49,023 nt of DNA, from NCBI RefSeq assembly GCF_016803395.1, contig NZ_JAEVHL010000021.1, forward strand, positions 1 to 49,023, written 5' to 3'. This document shows positions 39,070-45,566 of the stretch, one piece after another (position 1 is the stretch's first letter; every line of letters starts with the position of its first letter). Below the pieces are notes generated by a model that had not been told where the DNA came from, did not search any database, and saw only the letters and a list, made by a program, of their open reading frames with translations. Source of the DNA: Micromonospora tarensis. Lineage in GTDB: Bacteria; Actinomycetota; Actinomycetes; Mycobacteriales; Micromonosporaceae. A program made the translations under genes and the position numbers.

Positions 39070-40358
39070 GCGGCTGCCTGGCCTTCCTGGTCGGCGGGCG
39101 GGTTGTTCTGCGCGGCGGCCGACTCCAGGCGGTCGATGACCTGCTTGGCCTCGTCGAGGCTCAGCCGCCGCTGTGTGTCGATCTCGCGGCGGGTGACGTC
39201 CGACAGGAACAGCAGTCGGGTGTCCCGGTCGTCGAGGCCGGCCTCCTTGCACAGGGCGTGGATCTTCTTGTGCTGCGGCTCGGTGGCCGGGTTGGACGGG
39301 ATCAGGTGCTCCTTGCGCACCCGCCACTGACCACGCAAGTGCTCCAGTTCGGCCTGGTTGATCCGGCCCTCCTTGGCGGCCTCTCCGGCGGCGTTCCACA
39401 CCCGGCGCAGTCCGGTCTCGTCCTTGGCCTGCTCCAAGTCGGTGAGGAGTCCGGTCGCGGCTGCGGACAGCGCGGCCGGCGGACCCGAGACCGGGCGTGC
39501 GGCGGGCGGCCCGGAAACCGGACGCTCGTCGACGCCCTGGCCGGCCGAGTCGTCCTCGGTCGACAGCGACACCAGGTCCCGCACGTGCGCGGTCTCCGGG
39601 TCGCACTTCAGGATGTCGAAGACGACCTTCTCCAGCGTCAGCCCCGGGACCGGCCGAGGCCGGTCGACACCGGGCCGGACACCCGCGTGGACCGACCGGG
39701 CTCCGACGACCATCGGCGGGTGATCCCGGGATACCCGGATCCAGACCGTGGCATCGAAGGCGAGGTTCTTCTGACCCTCGACCTTGTACTCCTTGCTGCC
39801 CTCGACGGGCCGACCGCTGGTGTCGAGAGCCGCCACCTCCTTGCCCCGGGCAGTGATCACGACGATCCCGGGGAAGGTCATCAGGTGCGTCATGAGCCGA
39901 CGGTGCTTGGCGTTGATCTCGTTCCAGAGGTCCATCGAGATCTGCGGCTCGGCGTCCGGGGCTACCTGCTTGCCCCGCTTCGCAAGCCGGGCTCGCGCCT
40001 TGGCGTCGGCGATGCCCTTAAGCAGGTCCCACTCCAACGTGCCGGAGTCGATTCCCAGCACGACGGGGGGCTGCTTGGCGGCGGCGACGCGGGCGGCCTC
40101 GGCCTTGGCGGCTTCGACCTGGCCGAGGATGTCGGCGAACGTTCCATCGTGGTCAACGACCTCGTACCGGGCTCCGGGGATCGCGCCGTACTCGTCGGCG
40201 GCGCCCTCGCCGAGGTCGATCCAGTAGGTCTGGCCGACCTTCGGCGATGCGGACAGCTCGGCGATCATCCAGGACTTGCCGGCTTTCTCGCCGCCCTCGA
40301 TGAGGATGAGGGGCCACGGCACGCGGCCGGTCGGCGGGCGGGTCTTCAGGGCGGTCAC
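39066..40358 (-). CDS. RecA-like AAA ATPase (Sak4-like)
   Basis: 430 residues from GTG 40358. Walker A GGEKAGKS at 22-29 follows PLILIE; Walker B-like PPVVLGIDSG lies near 100. The rest of the ATPase core (MDLWNEINAKHRRLMTHLM, PGIVVITARGKEVA) matches the phage Sak4/AAA_24 group of single-strand annealing or recombination ATPases. The C-terminal 150 residues have a proline linker and a helical domain. Coupled to the helicase downstream and WhiB gene upstream by four-base overlaps. No single-strand binding protein gene was seen near it. Confidence 0.8.
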   Translation of the reverse strand: MTALKTRPPTGRVPWPLILIEGGEKAGKSWMIAELSASPKVGQTYWIDLGEGAADEYGAIPGARYEVVDHDGTFADILGQVEAAKAEAARVAAAKQPPVVLGIDSGTLEWDLLKGIADAKARARLAKRGKQVAPDAEPQISMDLWNEINAKHRRLMTHLMTFPGIVVITARGKEVAALDTSGRPVEGSKEYKVEGQKNLAFDATVWIRVSRDHPPMVVGARSVHAGVRPGVDRPRPVPGLTLEKVVFDILKCDPETAHVRDLVSLSTEDDSAGQGVDERPVSGPPAARPVSGPPAALSAAATGLLTDLEQAKDETGLRRVWNAAGEAAKEGRINQAELEHLRGQWRVRKEHLIPSNPATEPQHKKIHALCKEAGLDDRDTRLLFLSDVTRREIDTQRRLSLDEAKQVIDRLESAAAQNNPPADQEGQAAA

Positions 40359-40645
40359 GCTGCTGCCTTCTTTCGTCTCATGGCGCGGCGCTCGCGCTCG
40401 GACAGGCCGCCCCACACGCCGAACGGCTCGTTGCGGCGCATCGCGGCCTCCAGGCACTCGGTCTGGACTTCGCAGCGGGCACAGATGCTCTTGGCGGGGC
40501 GGGTCGACTCGCCCTTGTCCGGGAAGAAGATCTCGCTGTCGACCTGGCGGCAGAGGCCGCGGTCTTCCCACCGGCCACCGGTGTCGACCGGGGCAACCTG
40601 GAGGGCTTCGTCGCTGCGGATGACCCGCAGGTGCTTGTTGCTCAT
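40355..40645 (-). CDS. WhiB-family iron-sulfur regulator
   Basis: 96 residues from ATG 40645. Cys at 32, 55, 58 and 64 give the C-x22-C-x2-C-x5-C layout that holds a [4Fe-4S] cluster, followed by FGVWGG (75-80) and a basic C-terminus (RERRAMRRKKAAA). WhiB proteins regulate division and redox responses in actinobacteria, and phage copies (as in TM4) can block septation and superinfection. It lies at the head of the recombination gene group, with four-base overlaps on both sides. Confidence 0.93.
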   Translation of the reverse strand: MSNKHLRVIRSDEALQVAPVDTGGRWEDRGLCRQVDSEIFFPDKGESTRPAKSICARCEVQTECLEAAMRRNEPFGVWGGLSERERRAMRRKKAAA

Positions 40646-40971
40646 GCCGACACCTCCCGGTGGGCGCGCTGGCCCAGCTCCCGCAGCCACTGCTCGGCGG
40701 TGTGGCGGGCGGACAGTTCGGCGTAGATGGGCGCACCGGCGTCGGGGAGGCTGCGGCGGATGACCTGGGTGGGTCCGTCGATGTCCTGACGCAACCGGCG
40801 CAGGCCTGCGTCGGCGGTGGCCGGCTTCGGTGCGGTGGTGCGGACCTCGGGGTCGGGGAGGCTGCGGTACCAGGCGCTGACTCCGGCGGTGATGAGCAGC
40901 GGCGGGTAGACGACGGCGGCGAGGACGGGCATGGCGGTGTGGAGCGCGGCCGCGATGGCGTCGAGGTTCAT
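40642..40971 (-). CDS. Small membrane-associated protein
   Basis: 109 residues from ATG 40971. An N-terminal hydrophobic segment (ALHTAMPVLAAVVYPPLLIT) is followed by a polar C-terminal part (RRLRQDIDGPTQVIRRSLPD, ELSARHTAEQWLRELGQRAH). Overlaps both neighbours by four bases. Function unknown. Confidence 0.6.
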   Translation of the reverse strand: MNLDAIAAALHTAMPVLAAVVYPPLLITAGVSAWYRSLPDPEVRTTAPKPATADAGLRRLRQDIDGPTQVIRRSLPDAGAPIYAELSARHTAEQWLRELGQRAHREVSA

Positions 40972-41342
40972 CGCTGGTCCTCCGGGTACGTGATGGGCTC
41001 CTCGGCCAGCCAGGCGAGGAACTCCTCGGTCAAGGTCGGTTCCCGACCGCCGTCGACCTGGTCGCGCAGCTCCGCGACCCGGGCGGACAGGCGGGTCACC
41101 TCGGCCCGGTAGCCCTGGGCCTGGTGGAGCATGTGGCGGGCCTTGACCGTCTGCCGGTCGCACGCCTGCTGGGTCAGAGTCAGCTCGGCGCGAAGGGACG
41201 CGATCTGCGCGTCACGGCCGACGATCAGCGCGTCGCGTTCGGCGATGGCCGTGTCGCGGCGGTCGATCTTGCGGCAGGCCACCCAGTACGCGCGGGCCAG
41301 CAGCACGCAGACGAGCAGCAGGATCACGACGGCGGCCTTCAC
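40968..41342 (-). CDS. Membrane-anchored coiled-coil protein
   Basis: 124 residues. The first 20 residues (KAAVVILLLVCVLLARAYWV) form one membrane anchor. Then a long charged helix (KIDRRDTAIAERDALIVGRD, VTRLSARVAELRDQVDGG) forms a coiled coil of some 70 residues. The end is acidic. Similar proteins occur in phage early operons; function unknown. Confidence 0.6.
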   Translation of the reverse strand: MKAAVVILLLVCVLLARAYWVACRKIDRRDTAIAERDALIVGRDAQIASLRAELTLTQQACDRQTVKARHMLHQAQGYRAEVTRLSARVAELRDQVDGGREPTLTEEFLAWLAEEPITYPEDQR

Positions 41343-41614
41343 GCCGCACCCCGCAGGGCCGGATCGGTCACCGGCAGCAGGCCGGGGGCGTGCGACGGGA
41401 TCGTGAACACCCCGTCGACCAGGTACGCGTCCGGCGAGTGGTACTCACCCCAGGCGACACCGGTCCAGTAGTCGCAGGCGACGGTGCAGCCATCGCCGGG
41501 CAGGTGCCCGCACGGGAGGTCCGGGACGGTGATCGCGGTCGCGGGCCACGCCTGCGGGTCGTTGCCGCCGGTGTTCGGGCCGGACGGCGGGATGTTCGTG
41601 GTCGGCAGCGTCAT
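41339..41614 (-). CDS. Hypothetical phage protein
   Basis: About 91 residues from ATG 41614 (GTG 41617 also possible). It contains LPCGHLPGDGCTVACDYWTG, with Cys and His residues that may bind metal, and ends in a proline-rich tail. The longer frame to 41779 is shadow sequence. Function unknown. Confidence 0.55.
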   Translation of the reverse strand: MTLPTTNIPPSGPNTGGNDPQAWPATAITVPDLPCGHLPGDGCTVACDYWTGVAWGEYHSPDAYLVDGVFTIPSHAPGLLPVTDPALRGAA

Positions 41615-42120
41615 CACGCACCGGCCTCGGTGCGGTCCGCGTCCGGGTTGATCTGCGCCTGGACGCTCAGCCACGGCCCCCACTCCGTGTCGTCGAACAG
41701 GGTCTTGTGCTCGATGTGCGGGATGTTGTCGTCGGTCCCGCCGTCCTCGGCGATCTCGGTACCGAGGTAATCGGCCCACCGCTGGAGGTCGGCGCGACTG
41801 TCGAGCACCCCGAGGCTCAGGCGTGCGGACAGCAGCTCATAGAGCGGGAGCTGCTGAGAGACGATGTCGTCGGCGATGCGGTGCAGGTGGGCGGCGAGCT
41901 GCTGCCGCACGTCCGGCTTGGTCGGCGCGAGCTTGTTCTGCTCGGCGGCCAACGCCCCCGACTTGGCGGCGGCGTTGGCGATCCAGCCGCGCGGGTCGTC
42001 GTGGCAGCGGGAGATCAGCTCACCCATGGCCGCCTGGAGGTCGTCGACGGCCTTGAAATACGACGGGCCGGGCGTCGGGGTCGGGTTGGGGCTCTGCGGT
42101 TCGGTACTCTGCGGGTGCAT
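41614..42120 (-). CDS. Hypothetical phage protein
   Basis: 168 residues. Helical throughout: YFKAVDDLQAAMGELISRCH, VRQQLAAHLHRIADDIVSQQ, DSRADLQRWADYLGTEIAED. Acidic C-terminus. GCAAGGAG precedes the ATG. First gene of the transcript running to the 35493-35519 terminator. Function unknown. Confidence 0.65.
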   Translation of the reverse strand: MHPQSTEPQSPNPTPTPGPSYFKAVDDLQAAMGELISRCHDDPRGWIANAAAKSGALAAEQNKLAPTKPDVRQQLAAHLHRIADDIVSQQLPLYELLSARLSLGVLDSRADLQRWADYLGTEIAEDGGTDDNIPHIEHKTLFDDTEWGPWLSVQAQINPDADRTEAGA

Positions 42121-42154
42121 CTGGACTCCTTGCTTGGGTTGGTCCGGATCGGTG

Positions 42155-42180
42155 CCCTCGGCCGTGGCTGCGGCCGGGGG
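42155..42180 (-). terminator. Hairpin between early operons
   Basis: CCCTCGGCC pairs with GGCCGGGGG (9-bp stem, one G-T pair) ten bases beyond the stop of the minus-strand gene at 42190. Confidence 0.5.
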
Positions 42181-42189
42181 CTGCTTACG

Positions 42190-42402
42190 TCAGGGGTGCT
42201 GGGCGACCTCGTTGAGCACGTCGGCCAGGTGCTGCCGCTCGTACTCCCGCTCCTCCTGCTCCGTTGCCGTCCGCCACCGCAGCTCCAGCGGCTTCGCCGG
42301 GGGCTTCGCGGTCGCGGCCCCGAGCAGGACCACCGCCAAGGCGCTGTAGATGGCGGCCCGGACGGTGTGCTCCAGGCCGGCGAGGAACAGGCGGCGGTTC
42401 AT
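42190..42402 (-). CDS. Small membrane protein
   Basis: 70 residues from ATG 42402: one hydrophobic segment (AAIYSALAVVLLGAATA) then a charged tail (ATEQEEREYERQHLADVLNE). Coupled to the upstream gene by ATGA. Function unknown. Confidence 0.55.
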   Translation of the reverse strand: MNRRLFLAGLEHTVRAAIYSALAVVLLGAATAKPPAKPLELRWRTATEQEEREYERQHLADVLNEVAQHP

Positions 42403-42644
42403 GCGGCGGGCCGAGCCTTCCGGCGCGGCCGGGGCAGCCGGGCGATGCGGGTCATGTGCGCCCGCCGCCGGCTGTCCGCCAGCTGCTGCTGGGTGGCCGC
42501 GTCGAGGTCGGGGAACTCGGCCCGGACCTCGGCCAGCCATTTCGAGGCGGCGGCCTTGCGGGCGGGTTCGGTGGCGGCCTTGCGGTCGGGGGTCCTCCCC
42601 CACTTCGTGTGGGCACCGATCTTGCCGGCGGCGGAGGGAGTCAT
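42399..42644 (-). CDS. Small basic hypothetical protein
   Basis: 81 residues, rich in Lys and Arg (KIGAHTKWGRTPDRKAATEP, RKAAASKWLAEVRAEFPDLD, RIARLPRPRRKARPAA). KWLAEVRAEFPDLDAATQQQ may be a helical interaction segment. It overlaps the regulator gene by four bases. Probably nucleic-acid binding, by composition only. Confidence 0.55.
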   Translation of the reverse strand: MTPSAAGKIGAHTKWGRTPDRKAATEPARKAAASKWLAEVRAEFPDLDAATQQQLADSRRRAHMTRIARLPRPRRKARPAA

Positions 42645-42898
42645 GTCGTCGGCCTTTCCGTGAACAGGCGCTCGTACGGCACGGCGGGTAGCGCTGTGCG
42701 TACGGCGGCGATGAAGTCCGCGCTCGGCGTGTTGACCCCGTTCCGGATCTTGCTGAGTGCGGCGGGGCTGACGCCCAGAAACGCGGCCCGTCCGGCGTCG
42801 GTGAGCAGGCCGAGCGCGGTGGTGATGCGGTCGAACTCGTCGACGAGGAGGACGACGCGGGGTCGTCCTGCCTGCTGCGTTCCTTGTGTTTCGAGCAC
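42641..42898 (-). CDS. HTH regulator of the early operon (Cro-like)
   Basis: 85 residues from GTG 42898. The HTH core is VDEFDRITTALGLLTDAGRA followed by FLGVSPAALSKIRNGVNTPS, a lambda-Cro/XRE pattern. The GTG lies seven bases after a -10, so the transcript is probably leaderless. Its start codon sits inside operator O1, so the gene would be directly controlled by the immunity system. Divergent from the repressor gene, it is a Cro-type candidate. Confidence 0.7.
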   Translation of the reverse strand: MLETQGTQQAGRPRVVLLVDEFDRITTALGLLTDAGRAAFLGVSPAALSKIRNGVNTPSADFIAAVRTALPAVPYERLFTERPTT

Positions 42899-42902
42899 GA
42901 AA
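42889..42902. promoter_or_regulatory. Operator O1, TTTCG-N4-CGAAA, over the Cro-like gene start
   Basis: GTTTCG-AGCA-CGAAAC (42888-42903) is a perfect inverted repeat. It covers the GTG start at 42898 and the predicted transcript start of the minus-strand regulator gene. Confidence 0.65.
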
Positions 42903-42905
42903 CTG

Positions 42906-42934
42906 ACGCTAGCGCTGTGGCTTCGCGAACGCAA
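42906..42934 (-). promoter_or_regulatory. Promoter of the Cro-like gene
   Basis: On the minus strand, -35 TTGCGT (42934-42929), a 17-bp spacer and -10 TAGCGT (42911-42906) are followed seven bases later by the GTG start. The downstream edge lies against operator O1. Confidence 0.6.
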
Positions 42935-42962
42935 CACGACCGGCCTCATCCATTCGGATGAC

Positions 42963-42990
42963 TTTCGGGCGCGAAACTGTTAGATAGGGT
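42963..42990. promoter_or_regulatory. Operator O2 and candidate -10 of the repressor transcript
   Basis: TTTCG-GGCG-CGAAA (42963-42976) is a perfect 5-4-5 inverted repeat. TAGGGT (42985-42990) follows, eight bases before ATG 42998, and would give a leaderless start there. A second, similar arrangement lies at 43061-43094. An identical TGCTCGAAACAC stretch begins one base after the starts at 42998 and 42898. Confidence 0.55.
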
Positions 42991-43060
42991 TGCGTGCATG
43001 CTCGAAACACCATGCGGACGGGTAAACCCACGTCCCCCGTTAGGTAGGGCCGTTTCTCGC

Positions 43061-43085
43061 TTTCGCGTACGAAATGGCCTAGGGT
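43061..43085. promoter_or_regulatory. Operator O3 and -10 of the repressor gene
   Basis: TTTCG-CGTA-CGAAA (43061-43074) is a perfect inverted repeat, followed by -10 TAGGGT (43080-43085) and GTG 43094 eight bases later. The operator fills the -35/-10 spacer region. Confidence 0.6.
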
Positions 43086-43093
43086 TCGTGCAC

Positions 43094-43540
43094 GTGAGCA
43101 CCACGTGGGGACCCGCCGCAGGAGCAGCCCTCCGCGCTTACGTCTTGCAGCACGCGGCCAACGCCGACGCCGGTCTCCAGCGCGTGGCTGACATCTCCCG
43201 CGCCACGGGCACCAAGCCTTCGGTCTACTCCAAGTGGTTCGCCGGCACCGAACAGCCCTCGGTGAGCAGCCTCGAGAAACTCGCGCCGGTGATCAAAGCT
43301 CCGCTCCCCGAGTTGCTCGTGCTCGCCTGCCGAGTCCGCGCTGAGGACCTGGGCATGGAGTCCGCGCCCGAGGCCCCGGAAGTGCTCGGCCACCCGCTCG
43401 CCCGAGAGCTGGACGCGATGCTCGCCGAAGACTCGCCCCTGACGGCGGCCGAACGCTCGGAGATCGAAGGGTTCTTCGACCGCTACCTGGAGCCGTACCG
43501 GCGGGCGATGAAGACGAAGAGCCGCCGCCGCGCGTCTTGA
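43094..43540 (+). CDS. XRE-like HTH protein, candidate immunity repressor
   Basis: 148 residues from GTG 43094. The HTH is LRAYVLQHAANADAGLQRVA followed by DISRATGTKPSVYSKWFAGT. The C-terminal part (VLGHPLARELDAMLAEDSPL, SEIEGFFDRYLEPYRRAMKT) is helical and basic at the end. Divergent from the Cro-like gene with three operators between and over the starts, it is the best candidate for the lysogeny repressor. ATG 42998, also preceded by TAGGGT, would add 32 residues without domain character. Confidence 0.7.
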   Translation: MSTTWGPAAGAALRAYVLQHAANADAGLQRVADISRATGTKPSVYSKWFAGTEQPSVSSLEKLAPVIKAPLPELLVLACRVRAEDLGMESAPEAPEVLGHPLARELDAMLAEDSPLTAAERSEIEGFFDRYLEPYRRAMKTKSRRRAS

Positions 43541-43640
43541 CCGCCTGAACGGCCGTCAACCATTCGACCAGCCGTGACCCTCGGTGACTCATCCGTTCGG
43601 CTGAGTTGATTGACGTGGGGATCTTTCATCCTCATCGGTC

Positions 43641-43654
43641 TTTCGCGTGAGAAA
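43641..43654. promoter_or_regulatory. Operator O4 (imperfect) upstream of the membrane gene
   Basis: TTTCG-CGTG-AGAAA matches the O1-O3 pattern at nine of ten arm positions. It lies 79 bp upstream of ATG 43733, suggesting control of that gene by the same repressor. Confidence 0.5.
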
Positions 43655-43660
43655 CATCAT

Positions 43661-43679
43661 CGTTAAGGTCCCGTTAAGG
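43661..43679 (+). repeat. Direct repeat CGTTAAGG upstream of the membrane gene
   Basis: CGTTAAGG occurs at 43661-43668 and 43672-43679, 11 bp apart, about one helical turn. TTAAGG may also act as a -10. It lies between O4 and the start of the gene at 43733. Confidence 0.45.
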
Positions 43680-43732
43680 CGGTGGCCCCACCAGGCCACT
43701 CTCTCCCCATCACCTCTCGGAGGCACGCACCG

Positions 43733-44347
43733 ATGACAAGCACAACGGGGCAGTCCCAGCGGCGGGACCCCGAAGACCACACACGAGCCATCGACGCCGA
43801 CACCGGAGAAATCCGCCTCTCGCCCGGCTCGGCCCCAGGCGTCTACGCGACCCCCGAGCCCGCCACATGGACGATGTCCGGCCTCCTGGCGAGCGCGCTC
43901 TTCATAGCGGTGCCGCTCCTGCTGGCCGTCATCGTGCTAACGGTCATCGAGGAGGTTCGGAATTCCGACGTCGTCAGCGAAAACGCGATGGGCTCGCTCC
44001 GCGCTGGCTGCCTTGGCGCCTGGATCGGCGCGGTCCTGATCGCCTGCCGCGACAGGCTCGTCCGCTGCATCCGCTCCCTGCGGGTGAGCAACGAGACGAT
44101 GCAGAACCGCCAACTAGAGCTGTACCGCCGCCAAGACCACCTGGCGCGCCGGTTCAACGACTACGCCAACCGGCAGCTCGAACAGGTGCAGCTCCTCCGC
44201 TCGATCGCCGAGGATATGGCCGCGGTCCGCCGAGACATGATCGACGTCATCGGTGTGGCCGACGCGGACGCCGAACTGAACGTGCGCCAGGCCGTCAACG
44301 GCAACCGGTCCGCGTCCGGCCTGTACGTCGTACCTCCGGAGAGGTAG
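43733..44347 (+). CDS. Membrane protein with coiled-coil tail, lysogeny region
   Basis: 204 residues from ATG 43733 (GGAGG upstream). An acidic N-terminus, a first helix (GLLASALFIAVPLLLAVIVL), a second weaker one (LRAGCLGAWIGAVLIACR), and a coiled coil (residues about 125-180: MQNRQLELYRRQDHLARRFN, QLEQVQLLRSIAEDMAAVRR). Oriented like the repressor and preceded by O4, it is likely expressed in the lysogen. Superinfection exclusion is a reasonable guess for a lysogeny-region membrane protein, but unproven. Confidence 0.65.
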   Translation: MTSTTGQSQRRDPEDHTRAIDADTGEIRLSPGSAPGVYATPEPATWTMSGLLASALFIAVPLLLAVIVLTVIEEVRNSDVVSENAMGSLRAGCLGAWIGAVLIACRDRLVRCIRSLRVSNETMQNRQLELYRRQDHLARRFNDYANRQLEQVQLLRSIAEDMAAVRRDMIDVIGVADADAELNVRQAVNGNRSASGLYVVPPER

Positions 44348-44367
44348 AGGCTAGGTCACTGTCTGCC

Positions 44368-45257
44368 CTAGAAGCGGTCCGCCTGGGATACCCGGCGGGC
44401 CGCTCTTTGCGCCCGCTCCACCTGCGCCGACCGGCCGTACCGGCGGGGCATCTCCGACGACGACCACCCGAACAGGGCCATCGCGTCGCCCTCGCTGCCG
44501 CCGGCGTCTGCCCAGAGGTGTGCGGCTAGGTGCCGCAGCTTGTGAGGGTTGATCTTCGGGATCTGCGCGTCTTCGCAGCGGCGCTCAAGCATCTGGTAGG
44601 CGCCCGACGAGGTGAGAGCGCCGCCGCGCTCGGCGAGCCACAGCGCGTCGAGGCGGCCGGCGTCGCGGTGTCGTGACCGCACCCGGAGGTACCGGTCGAT
44701 GGCCTGGCCGGTCTTCGCTCCGAACGGGATGGTGCGGATCTTGTCGCCCTTGCCGTGCACGGTCACCTGGTCGTGGCGCATGTCGAGGCGCTCCAGGGTG
44801 ACGCCGACCATCTCGGACACCCGCGGTGAGCCGGCCTCGCACCAGAGCCGGATCATGGCGGTGTCGCGCCGGGCGGTGAAGTCCTTCCCCGAGCACGCCT
44901 TGAGCAGTGCGGCGATCTGGTCGTCCGGGACGACCGGCACCGGCTTGCTCGTCACCATCGGCTCGGCGATGCGGGCCATCGGGTTCTTGTCGACGATCTC
45001 CTCGACCTCGCACCACCGGTAGAAGGCGCGCAGGTTGCGGAACTTCTTGTGGACGGTGGCGCTGGAGTTGCCGGATTCCTGGGCGGCGATGAGGAACTCC
45101 TCCAAGTCCTCTCGGGACACGTCGCCAGGTCGAGGCCGGGCCGGAAGTCGCCGAGCTGCCGCAGAGTGGTGGAGTAGCTCTTGATGGTCTCTGGGGAGGT
45201 GCGCCGGGCTCGGTGGTACCGCTCGTAGGATGCGATGTGCAGCTTGTTGGCGTCCAC
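44368..45257 (-). CDS. int: Prophage tyrosine integrase, one-base frameshift near 45116-45126
   Basis: From GTG 45257 (behind GGGAGG) the N-terminal SAM-like domain reads YERYHRARRTSPETIKSYST, then FRPGLDLAT and breaks. The remainder, VSREDLEEFLIAAQESGNSS, continues in another frame to 44368. One C missing in GCGACGTG (for GCGACCGTG) restores DLATVSRED. Catalytic residues: R in GSPRVSEM, K in GKGDKIRTI, HKLRH, GW in place of GH, and Y in RRYG. It sits about 115 bp from the tRNA att core. Because other genes show the same lesion, a sequencing error is likely and the integrase may be whole. Confidence 0.85.
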
Positions 45258-45275
45258 GTGAGGGGCCTCCCGGGG

Positions 45276-45317
45276 TGGCTACAGCGCTAACGCGATTCCG
45301 GGAGAATACTCCGGTGC
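45276..45317 (+). repeat. Candidate integrase arm sites, right end
   Basis: TGGCTACAGCGCTAA (45276-45290) is identical to 1615-1629; GAATACTCCGGT (45303-45314) matches 1601-1612 at 11 of 12. In circular attP these would flank the core. They also lie in the integrase promoter region, with CCGGGAG-AATA-CTCCGG nearby, so an operator role is possible. Confidence 0.55.
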
Positions 45318-45371
45318 ACTACCGCTGTGGCAACCCTCAGAGGTCGATCCGATCTCTGTTTACGCTGGTAG

Positions 45372-45445
45372 TGGGGCGACTGGGACTTGAACCCAGGACC
45401 GGAGGATTATGAGTCCCCTGCTCTAACCGGCTGAGCTACCGCCCC
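45372..45445 (-). tRNA. tRNA with CAU anticodon (likely Ile2, alternatively elongator Met); attL
   Basis: 74 bases fold as a full cloverleaf: acceptor GGGGCGG/TCGCCCC (one G-U), D-stem GCTC/GAGC, anticodon stem GGGGA/TCCTC, loop CTCATAA (45407-45413), T-arm CTGGG/CCCAG. The discriminator is A, and the following bases are CTA rather than CCA. The D-arm/anticodon context resembles bacterial tRNA-Ile2, which needs lysidine at C34. The 3' half, to the phage side of the loop, probably came from the phage. The 5' half is chromosomal. Confidence 0.9.
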
Positions 45446-45566
45446 GAACACCGCGCCGGATCTTATCCCGCTCGGCGATCACCAGCCAGCACCGAGCCGG
45501 CCGGCGCCCACGCCTGCGCCAGCACGATGGGCTACAGGAATATAACAGCGTGCTCGGTTCCGACGG

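Larger units (their letters stand above)
1530..45413. mobile_element. Integrated temperate siphovirus carrying a TraB-type conjugation module
   Basis: The ends are the shared tRNA anticodon loop, inside the identical 10-mer GGATTATGAG at 1527-1536 and 45404-45413. From right to left the element holds an integrase, immunity region, early operons, late head-tail-lysis operons, then a plus-strand module with a TraB-like translocase and an SpdB-like protein. The size (43.9 kb) and gene order fit an actinobacterial siphovirus. Both ends share short repeats near the att cores, and no other integrase or att site was seen between the lysis genes and the conjugation genes, which argues for one unit. 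The weak point is that the conjugation module could be an old separate insertion. Confidence 0.75.

Noticed and set aside
44368..45257. Programmed frameshift in the prophage integrase
   Set aside because: No slippery heptamer or regulatory structure is visible at the junction, and a single missing C restores the frame exactly.
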